Translations under genes and position numbers: made by a program
Assembly (NCBI GenBank): GCA_964360145.1
Contig: CAYHWW010000026.1
Span: 1 to 30,546, forward strand
Source of the DNA: CAYHWW01 sp964360145
GTDB taxonomy: Bacteria > Bdellovibrionota > UBA1018 > CAYHWW01
Direction: 5' to 3'
Length of the DNA stretch: 30,546 nucleotides
Part shown: positions 8,319 to 15,894 of the stretch, piece by piece
How the letters are laid out: every line of letters starts with the position of its first letter
Numbering within the stretch: the stretch's first letter is position 1
The notes under the pieces: model-generated
Database searches by the model: none
Told to the model about the DNA's origin: nothing
Seen by the model: only the letters and a program-made list of their open reading frames with translations

Positions 8319-9080
8319 ATGTGCGGCCGCTATACACTCACTATCAATGGTTCGGCGCTTACGGCGCTCTTCGATGCCCAATGGGAATCCGGCGCCACTG
8401 GTGAGCAGTGGCATCCTCGCTTCAATGTCGCCCCAGAGCAACGGGTGCCCGTGCTTGTGGGCGAGGGCTCCGGCACGGGGCTGAGCCGCCGCATTCGTTA
8501 CATGAAGTGGGGGCTTGTGCCCCGTTGGGCGAAAGACGAAGCGGACGGAGCGCGCCTCATCAATGCCCGGGCAGAAACCCTCGATGAAAAACCAAGTTTT
8601 AGGGATTCCTTCGCCAAGCGGCGGTGCTTGATTCCAGCGGATGGATTTTACGAGTGGGACGCCGCCAAGACGCCCCATCGCGCAGTACTCCCCGGGGGCC
8701 AGCCACATTGTTACGCTGGCGTCTGGGATGAGTGGAGGGGCCCGGGTGGAGATGTGCTGTGCAGTTTCGCCATCATCACCCGGGAAGCCTCGCCTCAGAT
8801 TCATCACATTCACAACCGCATGCCCGTCATCGTGCCGAAGGAGTCTTACAATGCGTGGCTTGATGAGAAGAATCTGGATCTGTCCTCGCTGAAGCGCATG
8901 CTCTTGTACGGCAAGAGCGAGCCGTTGCGGGCCTATGCCGTGTCCAAGGTGGTGAACTCCGCCCGTCACGACGCCCTTGACTGCATCACCGCGGCAACAG
9001 AGCTCACCGTTGAGACCGAGCGCCCCGCTGATCGGAAGAGGGATCTCCGCCAAATGGACCTCTTCGGCGGAGGGAGCTGA
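8319..9080 (+). CDS. yedK: SRAP-domain abasic-site processing protein (YedK/HMCES family)
   Basis: This 253-residue protein begins MCGRYTL, with Cys2 exposed after removal of Met1. Family residues line up with E. coli YedK: NARAET (Asn82), GFYEW (Glu112) and HNRMP (His165). Known family members form a thiazolidine crosslink between Cys2 and an abasic site in single-stranded DNA, shielding it during replication. The protein is 253 residues against about 222 for YedK; the extra length is mainly in the C-terminus after the core, which is rich in charged residues. It starts 11 nt after the heptose kinase gene and ends 3 nt before exonuclease III, the main AP endonuclease. That is a meaningful neighbour for an abasic-site protein. 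No clear ribosome binding site precedes the ATG, so it may depend on coupling. Confidence 0.93.
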   Translation: MCGRYTLTINGSALTALFDAQWESGATGEQWHPRFNVAPEQRVPVLVGEGSGTGLSRRIRYMKWGLVPRWAKDEADGARLINARAETLDEKPSFRDSFAKRRCLIPADGFYEWDAAKTPHRAVLPGGQPHCYAGVWDEWRGPGGDVLCSFAIITREASPQIHHIHNRMPVIVPKESYNAWLDEKNLDLSSLKRMLLYGKSEPLRAYAVSKVVNSARHDALDCITAATELTVETERPADRKRDLRQMDLFGGGS

Positions 9081-9083
9081 GAA

Positions 9084-9857
9084 ATGCACCACCGCCTCGT
9101 GAGTTGGAACGTCAACGGTATCCGGGCTGCCTCAAAAAACGACGGCTGGAAAGATCTCTGGGATGACTTGGATTTCGATGTGCTGGCTTTGCAGGAAACC
9201 AAGGCCGCGCCAGATCAGCTGGATCTCTTTTTGAAGGAACGCAAGGGCTACCAGTCACTGTGGCATTCCGCCGAAAAACCAGGTTACAGCGGTGTGGCGC
9301 TCTACACTCGATTGGAACCCCATGACGTGAAATATGGCATCGGCGATGCGGAAATCGATCGTGAGGGCCGCGTGATCACCGCGGACTTCGGCACCTTTAC
9401 CGTCGTGAACGCATACTTCCCCAACTCCCAGCGCGAGCATGCCCGGCTTCCCTTCAAGCTGCGTTTCTGCTCCTTGATGGCGACCTATCTGAAGGGCCTC
9501 CGGGACCAAGGAAAGACTGTATATCTCTGCGGTGATTACAATATCGCTCATCGGGAAATCGATCTGCGAAACCCGAAGTCCAACGTGAAGAATGCGGGTT
9601 TTTTGCCTGAGGAACGGGCCTGGATGGAGGAGTTTCTCTCCACGGGGTGGGTGGATGCCTTCCGCCATTTCTGCACGGACCCCTTGCACTACACATGGTG
9701 GAGTTATCGCCCCGGGGTGCGCGAGAAGAACATTGGGTGGCGCCTCGACTATTTTTCGACCAATGTGGAGTCCAAGGACCGCATGGACGATGCCCGTCAC
9801 TTGCCTGACGTATCGGGCTCTGACCATTGTCCCGTGGTCCTTGACGTGAAGCGGTGA
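9084..9857 (+). CDS. xth: Exodeoxyribonuclease III / AP endonuclease
   Basis: This 257-residue protein belongs to the endonuclease-exonuclease-phosphatase fold. It has SWNVNGIRA at about 7-15 with metal ligand Asn9, LQETK with Glu38, GDYNIAHREIDL (catalytic Asp/Asn), TWWSYRPGVREKNIGWRLDY, and the terminal SGSDHCPVVLDV carrying the catalytic Asp-His pair. All active-site elements of the Xth/ExoA group are present at the usual length. The enzyme cleaves DNA 5' to abasic sites in base-excision repair and has 3'-5' exonuclease activity. GGAGGGAG sits just ahead of the start, inside the end of the SRAP gene. The 3-nt gap to that gene suggests the two are made together and act on the same lesion in single- and double-stranded DNA. 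Confidence 0.96.
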   Translation: MHHRLVSWNVNGIRAASKNDGWKDLWDDLDFDVLALQETKAAPDQLDLFLKERKGYQSLWHSAEKPGYSGVALYTRLEPHDVKYGIGDAEIDREGRVITADFGTFTVVNAYFPNSQREHARLPFKLRFCSLMATYLKGLRDQGKTVYLCGDYNIAHREIDLRNPKSNVKNAGFLPEERAWMEEFLSTGWVDAFRHFCTDPLHYTWWSYRPGVREKNIGWRLDYFSTNVESKDRMDDARHLPDVSGSDHCPVVLDVKR

Positions 9858-9869
9858 TATCTTCGCTCC

Positions 9870-11555
9870 ATGGCCAATTATGCAGACGAGCCGGAATGGC
9901 GCTACCTCCTCCGTCACGGCGTGGACTGGGACGCGGTGTTGCCCCTCTACGGCTTCAAGAATCGCGAAGAGAGTCTCGAGCATTTTGAGAGCCTCCTTTC
10001 CGCCACGGGGGCGTGGGCCGCCGGGAAAGCGGCTCCCCGTGCACGGATTCTCGATGAGGTGGGTTGCGGCCGCATCGTGGACGGAGGATTCGAGCCGTCG
10101 GAGCCGCTGGCCCAAGCCTTCTCCGAAATGAGAGACCTGGGCTTGAGCGCCGTCAGTATCGACACGGCCCATGGCGGCAGTGGGCTGCCGTTGACCATGA
10201 CCATGCTCATGTTCGAGCAACTTTCCAGGGCATGTCTCGGTACGAGCACCTATCTGGCTTTCACCTCGGCCTTTGCGGACATGCTGGAGCGCTTCGCCTC
10301 CAAAGAAATTTCCGGGGAATTCGTGCCCCACATCGCCTCTGGCGCGTTGAGTGGCAGCATGTGCTTGACGGAGCCGGGCGCGGGCTCGGATTTGGGTGCC
10401 CTGCGCACCGCGGCGCGAAAAGAAAAAGACGGCACTTATCGTCTGACAGGTACCAAGCGCTTCATCACCAACGGTGGCGGCGGCCTGGGTTTGGTGCTTG
10501 CCCGGCTTGAGGGGGCGCCCGCGGGGCTCATGGGCCTCTCGCTCTTCTTCGTGGAACTGTGGCCCGGAGGCAAGGGCGTGGGTAAACCCAACTACGTCAT
10601 CTCAAAGCTCGAAGATAAAATGGGCATGCGTGCTTCCGCCACCTGCGAAGTGATTTACGACGACACCGTGGCGCGCCTCGTGGGCGTTGAGGGGGAGGGC
10701 TTCAAGATGATGCTCCACCTCATGAATGAAGCCCGCATTGCCGTGGGCATACAAGGTTTGGGGGCCATGGAGGCGGCCATCGCCTATGCGCGTAATTACG
10801 CCGCCCATCGAGTGCAGTTTGGCAAACCCATCCTGGAGTTGCCGTTATTTGCCCGAGGCATGGCGGACATGGAGACGGAGCGGGATGCCTTTCGTGCCTT
10901 CATCGTGGATACCGTGTCCACGTTCGATATTTATCAGCGCCTTGACCTGAAGAAGCGTCGGAGCGGCGACTTGAGTGAGGAGGAGACTCACCTTTATAAG
11001 CGAACGTTGAAGGTCGTGCGGCACCGCACGCCACTCACCAAATACTACGGCACCGAAGCGGGAGCCCGCATTGCGTTAAAGTGCGTGCAGTGCCTCGGGG
11101 GCTACGGCTACATGAAGGAGTTCGAGGCCGAGCGCATCCTCCGGGATGCCGTGGGGGGGTTGCTCTATGAGGGGACGTCTCAAGTCCAGTCCTTGATGGC
11201 CATGAAGGACCTGATGAAAGAGATGACGAAGCATCCCGGTCGCTTCATGCGGGATTTGCTTACGGACCATCCGCTGCGGGGGGCGTTGACGGACAGCGAA
11301 TGCCGCAAGGCATTGAAGAACGCGCATTACGAGTTCCGCAAGAACGTGGCACTCCTGGTGTGGCGTTGCTCCCGCAACGTAGAGCGACTCATGCGCCACG
11401 CGGAGGGCATCTGTGAGGCGCAAGCCTACTTGGAAGTGCTTGTCGTATTGCAAAAGCATGCGGACCGGGACCCGGGCAGGGAGGGTTTATTCCGGCGCTA
11501 TAAAGCCCTCGTGGTGCCACGGTTGGCCGCAGTTTACGAGAGCTGGCGGCAGTAG
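9870..11555 (+). CDS. Acyl-CoA dehydrogenase, long form (561 residues)
   Basis: The flavoprotein has the ordinary acyl-CoA dehydrogenase core: an N-terminal helical domain (to about 155), FAD-contact motifs SGSMCLTEPGAGSDLGALR and KRFITNG, a helical C-domain with YAAHRVQFGKPI, and LYEGTSQVQ. Glu434 there is the catalytic base that removes the alpha-proton, in the classical MCAD position. After the core come roughly 110 extra residues (helical, rich in Arg/Lys), as in the long FadE/DmdC-type group. It should oxidise an acyl-CoA to the enoyl-CoA and pass electrons to ETF; chain length cannot be inferred. It ends the seven-gene run that starts at hisC, 12 nt after xth. The stop codon TAG is part of a 39-nt repeat found again at 30428. 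No ribosome binding site is evident. Confidence 0.93.
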   Translation: MANYADEPEWRYLLRHGVDWDAVLPLYGFKNREESLEHFESLLSATGAWAAGKAAPRARILDEVGCGRIVDGGFEPSEPLAQAFSEMRDLGLSAVSIDTAHGGSGLPLTMTMLMFEQLSRACLGTSTYLAFTSAFADMLERFASKEISGEFVPHIASGALSGSMCLTEPGAGSDLGALRTAARKEKDGTYRLTGTKRFITNGGGGLGLVLARLEGAPAGLMGLSLFFVELWPGGKGVGKPNYVISKLEDKMGMRASATCEVIYDDTVARLVGVEGEGFKMMLHLMNEARIAVGIQGLGAMEAAIAYARNYAAHRVQFGKPILELPLFARGMADMETERDAFRAFIVDTVSTFDIYQRLDLKKRRSGDLSEEETHLYKRTLKVVRHRTPLTKYYGTEAGARIALKCVQCLGGYGYMKEFEAERILRDAVGGLLYEGTSQVQSLMAMKDLMKEMTKHPGRFMRDLLTDHPLRGALTDSECRKALKNAHYEFRKNVALLVWRCSRNVERLMRHAEGICEAQAYLEVLVVLQKHADRDPGREGLFRRYKALVVPRLAAVYESWRQ

Positions 11556-11590
11556 GCTCGGTCTTTTGCCGCCTGGCTTCGTTGTCGTCG
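11552..11590 (+). repeat. 39-nt dispersed repeat, copy 1, starting at the stop codon of the acyl-CoA dehydrogenase gene
   Basis: This stretch, which begins GTAGGCTCGG and ends GTTGTCGTCG, is identical base for base to 30428-30466. It includes the TAG stop of the upstream gene (11553-11555) in both copies. It contains the left arm of the hairpin described in the next entry. It is likely one member of a genome-wide family of intergenic repeats. Confidence 0.85.
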
Positions 11591-11610
11591 GCGCTCTGCG
11601 GCAAAAGGCC
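11560..11610. repeat. Long hairpin (13-bp stem) within the repeat-containing intergenic region
   Basis: GGTCTTTTGCCGC at 11560-11572 pairs with GCGGCAAAAGGCC at 11598-11610: 12 Watson-Crick pairs and one G-T. The loop is 25 nt. It lies between two acyl-CoA dehydrogenase genes. No T-run follows, so an intrinsic terminator is doubtful; a REP-like element or a 3'-end-protecting structure fits better. Confidence 0.7.
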
Positions 11611-11694
11611 TTCGCCTATTCATGGGTGGATGTTTAATAGGCCCTTAGAAAGAAATGTTTACAGGCATTTGAAGGCGTGAGCATTCTTGTCTCA

Positions 11695-12864
11695 ATGAAC
11701 TCAAATACTCAGTCCGATACCCATGCTGAAGCCCGCGCAAGTCTAAAAAAGCTTTTGGCTAAGGAGCTGGCCCCGAAGGTCTCTGCACAAGAGGAGAGCG
11801 GCGAGTTCGATCACGCTCTTTTTCGGAAGATGGGGGCCATGGGCTTCGCGGCGCCGATGTTGCCGAGCCCTTATGGCATGGATGATTTGACGCTTCAGTG
11901 CCTCTTGGCCGAGGAGATGGGCTACGTCTCCAGTGGTTTCGGTCTTTCCGCCCTGGCGAGCATCGCGCTCTTTGGCGCCAACGTCGCCCGGCAGGGTACC
12001 GAGGAACAGAAGAAGAAATATCTGCCCGGGATCGCCACGGGCGAAAAGATCGGCTGCTGGGGCCTCACCGAACCCGAGGCAGGCAGCGATGCTCTGTCGA
12101 TCAAGTCGCGTTGCCTGCGAGAAGGCGACTCCTACGTCGTCAACGGCACGAAGACTTTCATCACCAACGCTCCCATCGCGGATTACTTCATCGTCATCGC
12201 CCGCGAGTGCAGTGCTGATGGCAAGCCGGTGGAGGGTTTTCAGGGGGGCACCGCCTTCATCCTGGAGCGTGGGATGGCGGGCCTCACCACGGGTAAGCCC
12301 TTTCACAAGCTCGGACACCAGAACTCGCCCACCGGCGAAATTTTCATGGAGAACGTGCGGGTTCCCGCCGCTCAAGTCCTCGGCAAACCCGGGCAGGCGT
12401 TTCTGGGGATGAAAGTCTCGCTGGACGTCGAACGTGCGATTTTTGGTGGCATCGGCATGGGACTCACTGAATTCTGTCTCCACTCCATCATTCGTTACGG
12501 GGCGCAGCGCAAGCAGTTTGGGGTTTCCATTCTGGAGCACCAAATGATTCAAGATAAGATCGCGCGGATTTCAGCTTCCTACGAGATGACCCGGACCTAT
12601 ATGTACAAGGTCATCGACATGCTCAACCGTGGACAAGGCGCGAACAAAGAGGCCGCGATCCTCAAGCTCACCGGTTCGCAGGCGGCCTTCGATGCCGCAA
12701 GCGATGCGGTTCAGTGCCTGGGCGGCTACGGCTATATGCGCGAGTACCAGGTCGAACGCTGTCTCCGTGATGCGAAGCTCTACGTCATCGGCGGTGGCAC
12801 GTCTGAGATTCAAAAACTCATCATTGCCAAGGCCACAATTAAGGAAGTTATAACAGCTTCGTAA
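11695..12864 (+). CDS. Acyl-CoA dehydrogenase, IVD/LCAD-type active site
   Basis: This 389-residue flavoprotein has standard motifs: CWGLTEPEAGSDALSIKS and KTFITNAPIADYFIV for FAD, HKLGHQNSPTGEIFMENV, YGAQRKQFGVSI, and QCLGGYGYMREYQVERCLRD. At the usual catalytic position it reads GGGTSEIQ, so the MCAD-type glutamate is replaced by glycine. Instead LDVER (Glu at codon 246, position 12430) matches the helix-G glutamate used as base in isovaleryl-CoA and long-chain acyl-CoA dehydrogenases. A branched or long acyl-CoA is therefore a reasonable substrate guess. A GTG at 11677, six codons upstream, is an alternative start; neither start has a good ribosome binding site. The gene is separated from the previous dehydrogenase by the repeat hairpin. 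It runs tail to tail into the next gene with a 17-nt overlap. Confidence 0.93.
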   Translation: MNSNTQSDTHAEARASLKKLLAKELAPKVSAQEESGEFDHALFRKMGAMGFAAPMLPSPYGMDDLTLQCLLAEEMGYVSSGFGLSALASIALFGANVARQGTEEQKKKYLPGIATGEKIGCWGLTEPEAGSDALSIKSRCLREGDSYVVNGTKTFITNAPIADYFIVIARECSADGKPVEGFQGGTAFILERGMAGLTTGKPFHKLGHQNSPTGEIFMENVRVPAAQVLGKPGQAFLGMKVSLDVERAIFGGIGMGLTEFCLHSIIRYGAQRKQFGVSILEHQMIQDKIARISASYEMTRTYMYKVIDMLNRGQGANKEAAILKLTGSQAAFDAASDAVQCLGGYGYMREYQVERCLRDAKLYVIGGGTSEIQKLIIAKATIKEVITAS

Positions 12865-14428
12865 ATGCGCGGGGCTTGATGGTACAAGCAGCCAGAACGC
12901 CACCGATCATGGCGCCGATGACGCCGAGCACGGCCACGTCTCCGCCCGCCATGTACATGTTTTTGATGGGCGTCCGCGTGCCCAGGCGCGGAGACATGAA
13001 GCGCTGGGGCGTCGCCTCCAGGCCGTAGATCGCACCCTGGGGGGCTCGTGTGAAAAACGTCGATGAGAGCGGCGTTGAAAGTTCATGGTACTTGATGAGA
13101 TCCACGAGCTTGGGCAGGTGGCTCTTCAGCTGCCGCAGCAGGCGCTCCTCGAGGTCCTTTTTGAATGCCACGTATTCTGGATCGCGGTTTCCCCGCCGGG
13201 TATGCTGCCACTTCGAAAATGCATCCCAAGGCACAAAGGTGATCACTTCGCAGGTGTGTCGCTGCTCCGGCCCTGGCACGTGCTTGGGATCTTTGAGCGA
13301 CGAAAAAGACAGGTAAAGAGCTGGCGCGATGGAGTTCGGTTTGTTGACGTCCCAGTAGGCGGCCGCATCCATATCCCAGGTTTCAAAAAGCCACTGGTTC
13401 GACGGTGTTCCGCCAGCGGCGACCACATCCCCTTGAAGGCCGAGGTTGAGGCAAACGCAGCCGGAGGATTGGGGGATTTTCAAAATATCCGTCGCCCAAC
13501 GCGTTTTCTTGAGTTTTTCCGGTAAAAGCCTTTCGATCGTCGAGCGGGCACCGGCGGCGGATACGACGATGGGGGCGAAGATCTCTTCCCCGCCGTGCAG
13601 GCGCACCCCAACGGCTTTGCCTCGACGCACGAGGATCTCCTCGACGGAAGCGCGGACCAGGGTCTCCCCACCTGCGTCCTTCACCGTCTGCAACAGATGG
13701 TCCACCATCTTCTGGCTCCCCCCCGACGGGAAATACCCACCGTTCCAGAAGTGGCGGATGACGAGGGCATGCAAGGCGAAGCAAGAGCGTTTGGGAATGA
13801 CGCCGTAGCCCCCCCACTGCGCCGTCAGAATCGATTTGAGGCGGGCATTGCCGGTGAGCTCATCGAGGACTTCCGTCGTGGTCCTGGTCCAATAATCCAC
13901 CTTGCGGTGGAAAAGCTGTAAACCGATTTTATGCAGTACAGGAGGCAGGGTGCGCAGGAGCAGAAAGGGTCTCACTGATTTCGATACTTTCCAGATCAGC
14001 TCGAAATACTTCGCGATGGCGTCCTTCTCCTCCGGAAACATGTCTTCCAGGCGTTTCTTGAACTCTCGCCAGTTGTCCGGATATTCGAACACGACGCCGC
14101 CGGGGAGAAAAACCGTGTCATAGGCCTTCCCAATGGGCTCCATCTCGACTTTGTCATTGGTGAGCCACGAGAGGATCTTGCCCGGCATGCTGCGCGGCCC
14201 CATCTCGCCCACGCAGTGCACGCCTACATCCCAGGTATAGCCCTTGCGGGAGAAGGTCTGGGCGAAGCCGCCGGGCATGTAGTGCTGCTCCAGGAGCAAG
14301 ACGCGCTTTCCGAACTTGGCGAGGGTCGCGGCGCAGGCCATGCCTCCCATCCCCGATCCAATGACAATGGCGTCCCGGGGCGTGGCGCTGCGTGATGCCG
14401 ATGGCTTATAAATGGAGTATGTTTTCAT
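12848..14428 (-). CDS. FAD-dependent oxidoreductase, CrtI / retinol-saturase-like
   Basis: This is a 526-residue protein of the phytoene-desaturase/carotenoid-isomerase/RetSat group. The Rossmann dinucleotide site is AIVIGSGMGGMACAATLAKFG at about 21-41, followed by LLLEQHYMPGGFAQTF and the group-typical YTWDVGVHCVGEMG. A second FAD contact lies at the C-terminus (MYMAGGDVAVLGVIGAMIGGVLAA). It should saturate, desaturate or isomerise a lipophilic polyene at the membrane; which of these cannot be told. No carotenoid synthesis gene (crtB, crtE) is nearby, which argues slightly against a carotenogenic desaturase and for a RetSat-like reductase. GAGGA lies 9-10 nt before the ATG. The last 17 nt overlap the end of the convergent acyl-CoA dehydrogenase. 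Confidence 0.85.
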   Translation of the reverse strand: MKTYSIYKPSASRSATPRDAIVIGSGMGGMACAATLAKFGKRVLLLEQHYMPGGFAQTFSRKGYTWDVGVHCVGEMGPRSMPGKILSWLTNDKVEMEPIGKAYDTVFLPGGVVFEYPDNWREFKKRLEDMFPEEKDAIAKYFELIWKVSKSVRPFLLLRTLPPVLHKIGLQLFHRKVDYWTRTTTEVLDELTGNARLKSILTAQWGGYGVIPKRSCFALHALVIRHFWNGGYFPSGGSQKMVDHLLQTVKDAGGETLVRASVEEILVRRGKAVGVRLHGGEEIFAPIVVSAAGARSTIERLLPEKLKKTRWATDILKIPQSSGCVCLNLGLQGDVVAAGGTPSNQWLFETWDMDAAAYWDVNKPNSIAPALYLSFSSLKDPKHVPGPEQRHTCEVITFVPWDAFSKWQHTRRGNRDPEYVAFKKDLEERLLRQLKSHLPKLVDLIKYHELSTPLSSTFFTRAPQGAIYGLEATPQRFMSPRLGTRTPIKNMYMAGGDVAVLGVIGAMIGGVLAACTIKPRAFTKLL

Positions 14429-14513
14429 GGGGGTGGTCCTCTAATGGAAACGTATCCTCAAAGTTTCCGATCTTCAAGACAGCGTCAATCACGAGAAGGG
14501 GAACCCACAAGGG

Positions 14514-14532
14514 GTGAGCGCCGCACGCTCAC
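14514..14532. repeat. Hairpin over the HNH endonuclease stop codon
   Basis: GTGAGCG (14514-14520) and CGCTCAC (14526-14532) are exact reverse complements with a 5-nt loop, and the HNH gene's stop codon lies in one arm. No T-tract follows in the direction of transcription, so it is at best a weak or Rho-assisted end signal. The remaining ~85 nt to the oxidoreductase start show no clear promoter. Confidence 0.4.
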
Positions 14533-15536
14533 GTCGGCCATTTCCCAAATACGTCCCGTGTCACAACGCTATGATGGACGCTGCACAGTAGCCTGAGATT
14601 CTGGGCACTGTGCCCGCCCCCCATGAAAAAGGGCTGAACATGGTCGTAATGTAGGAATTTCGTGGCTCCGCAGCCAGGCTGAGTGCATGTACCTCTATCA
14701 CGGAGCCATACCCTACGTTTGATGATAGCAGGAATGTGGCGCGACGATGGGGAAGCCCCATCACTATTGGGAATAGTGAAAGAGTCCCGCCCCTCGGTCG
14801 GACATTCATATAAATGTCGGGCCGAGGGGGCGGGTGACACTGCTTTTTGCACTGCGGCAGTATTTACTGCTTGGGGCGGCCCAAGTAATGAGGCCAAACG
14901 ACGGCGTTCGCTGCGTGCCTCAATGCGCACAGGGTCATGCTTTTCTAAGCCCTCTTCGATGAGTACAGCTAATACGCCGGCGAGAGTGCCTGCTCTACCC
15001 TGGTCTCGGTGACTCAAGAGGCCCTGGAGCTTTTCAAGGTTGGCATAGTCTTCGGCGTGCAATTCCACCTTGAGAGTCTTTATTGCGATGGGTTTTGAAG
15101 ACTGGGCTGAGAACACTGCTTCAGCCTGCCGTGTGGACTTCCCTTCAAGGCTTGCAAAGACCGCAAGTTTTTCTGGGGCACTCATGCTCTGTAGGCCAAC
15201 CTCTTTGCGTTGAGCTCCTTCTTCTTTGAAAAACTGAGTGGCGCGTGCCACCACGGTGAGGCTCAAGGCGCCGCTCTCAATTTTTTCTTGAAGCGAGGGC
15301 AGCTCTTTTAATGCCCGCATCGCCGTGATCCGGCGCCAGGCCGCGTCGCTGCTGTAGCCCAGCACGCGAACTGCAAACGCGAAGAGTGAAGGGCACTGGT
15401 ATTGGGAGAGGTACAGCCGCCGTTCTTCCACCTCGCGTAAGTGGTGTAAAATAGCCACGCCCACCCGCCGCTCAGTGGCGACGAGGGTTTTCAATTCGAT
15501 GATGAGACGTTCGGAAGAGAGATGTTTCAAATTCAT
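14529..15536 (-). CDS. HNH endonuclease (DUF222-like N-terminus)
   Basis: The product is 335 residues. The N-terminal helical region includes HHLREVEERRLYLSQYQCPSLFAF and LGYSSDAAWRRITAMR at about 56-74, typical of multi-copy DUF222/HNH proteins. The C-terminal HNH domain (about 270-330) reads RDRGTCTQPGCGA, HYDHVQPFFMGGGHSAQNLRLLC and VHHSVV. The CxxxxC and LCxxHH elements can hold zinc, and the DH pair is the catalytic core. Members of this group occur in several copies per genome and are thought to be mobile or selfish elements; none has a settled cellular role. The gene stands alone, with intergenic DNA on both sides. A weak promoter-like pair (TTGCAC, 15-nt gap, TAGAGT) precedes the start. 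The frame is intact, with no sign of decay. Confidence 0.85.
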   Translation of the reverse strand: MNLKHLSSERLIIELKTLVATERRVGVAILHHLREVEERRLYLSQYQCPSLFAFAVRVLGYSSDAAWRRITAMRALKELPSLQEKIESGALSLTVVARATQFFKEEGAQRKEVGLQSMSAPEKLAVFASLEGKSTRQAEAVFSAQSSKPIAIKTLKVELHAEDYANLEKLQGLLSHRDQGRAGTLAGVLAVLIEEGLEKHDPVRIEARSERRRLASLLGPPQAVNTAAVQKAVSPAPSARHLYECPTEGRDSFTIPNSDGASPSSRHIPAIIKRRVWLRDRGTCTQPGCGATKFLHYDHVQPFFMGGGHSAQNLRLLCSVHHSVVTRDVFGKWPT

Positions 15537-15894
15537 GGGCGCACTCTATCACTGGTTTTTTCTGTGCAAGATTTCGCGTAGAATCGCCCGCCATTGCATT
15601 TTGCGACAAAGATGAGGCGCGAGGTCCCGGGTGCACCAATAGTGTGCGACAGAGCGTATTGGCGTGTAAATCACGGGTGATTTTTGAGTGGGGTCACCAA
15701 TTCGTACTGACCACCAGTCAAGAAAAATCGAGATCGTTCAAAAAATATTTATGGACAGGGACGGAGGCCCGACAACGAAGCCCCTCAACAAAAGACCAAG
15801 CCACACTAGTCTTTACGAATGAAATCCAGTTTACAGGCCAATGCCATATTAGGTTTGGGCCTCTTGAAAAAGAACAGTTTCTGTCAGCGACTTC
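15537..15894. other. Gene-free intergenic stretch between HNH endonuclease and metalloprotease
   Basis: This 358-nt stretch holds the HNH gene's upstream region and the trailer of the metalloprotease gene. I see no convincing gene or RNA. Two words recur in the next intergenic region on the far side of the protease: the 16-mer ATCGTTCAAAAAATAT (15733-15748 and 17013-17028) and GGGACGGAGGCC (15758-15769 and 16906-16917), both in the same orientation. Confidence 0.5.

Noticed and set aside
8313..9092. A 259-codon open frame on the minus strand
   Set aside because: It covers the SRAP gene exactly on the other strand; the SRAP protein has all its catalytic residues, so this is a shadow.
9255..10331. 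A 358-codon open frame on the minus strand
   Set aside because: It is antisense to exonuclease III and the acyl-CoA dehydrogenase; no recognisable domain or ribosome binding site.
11560..11610. Hairpin as an intrinsic terminator
   Set aside because: No T-tract follows either arm, and the 25-nt loop is unusually long.
14529..15536. HNH gene as part of an insertion sequence, intron or intein
   Set aside because: No terminal inverted repeats, target duplication, intron core or host gene split are seen around it.
15537..15894. Possible small genes or an RNA gene in the gap
   Set aside because: Short open frames here lack ribosome binding sites and recognisable products; no cloverleaf or known RNA fold was found.
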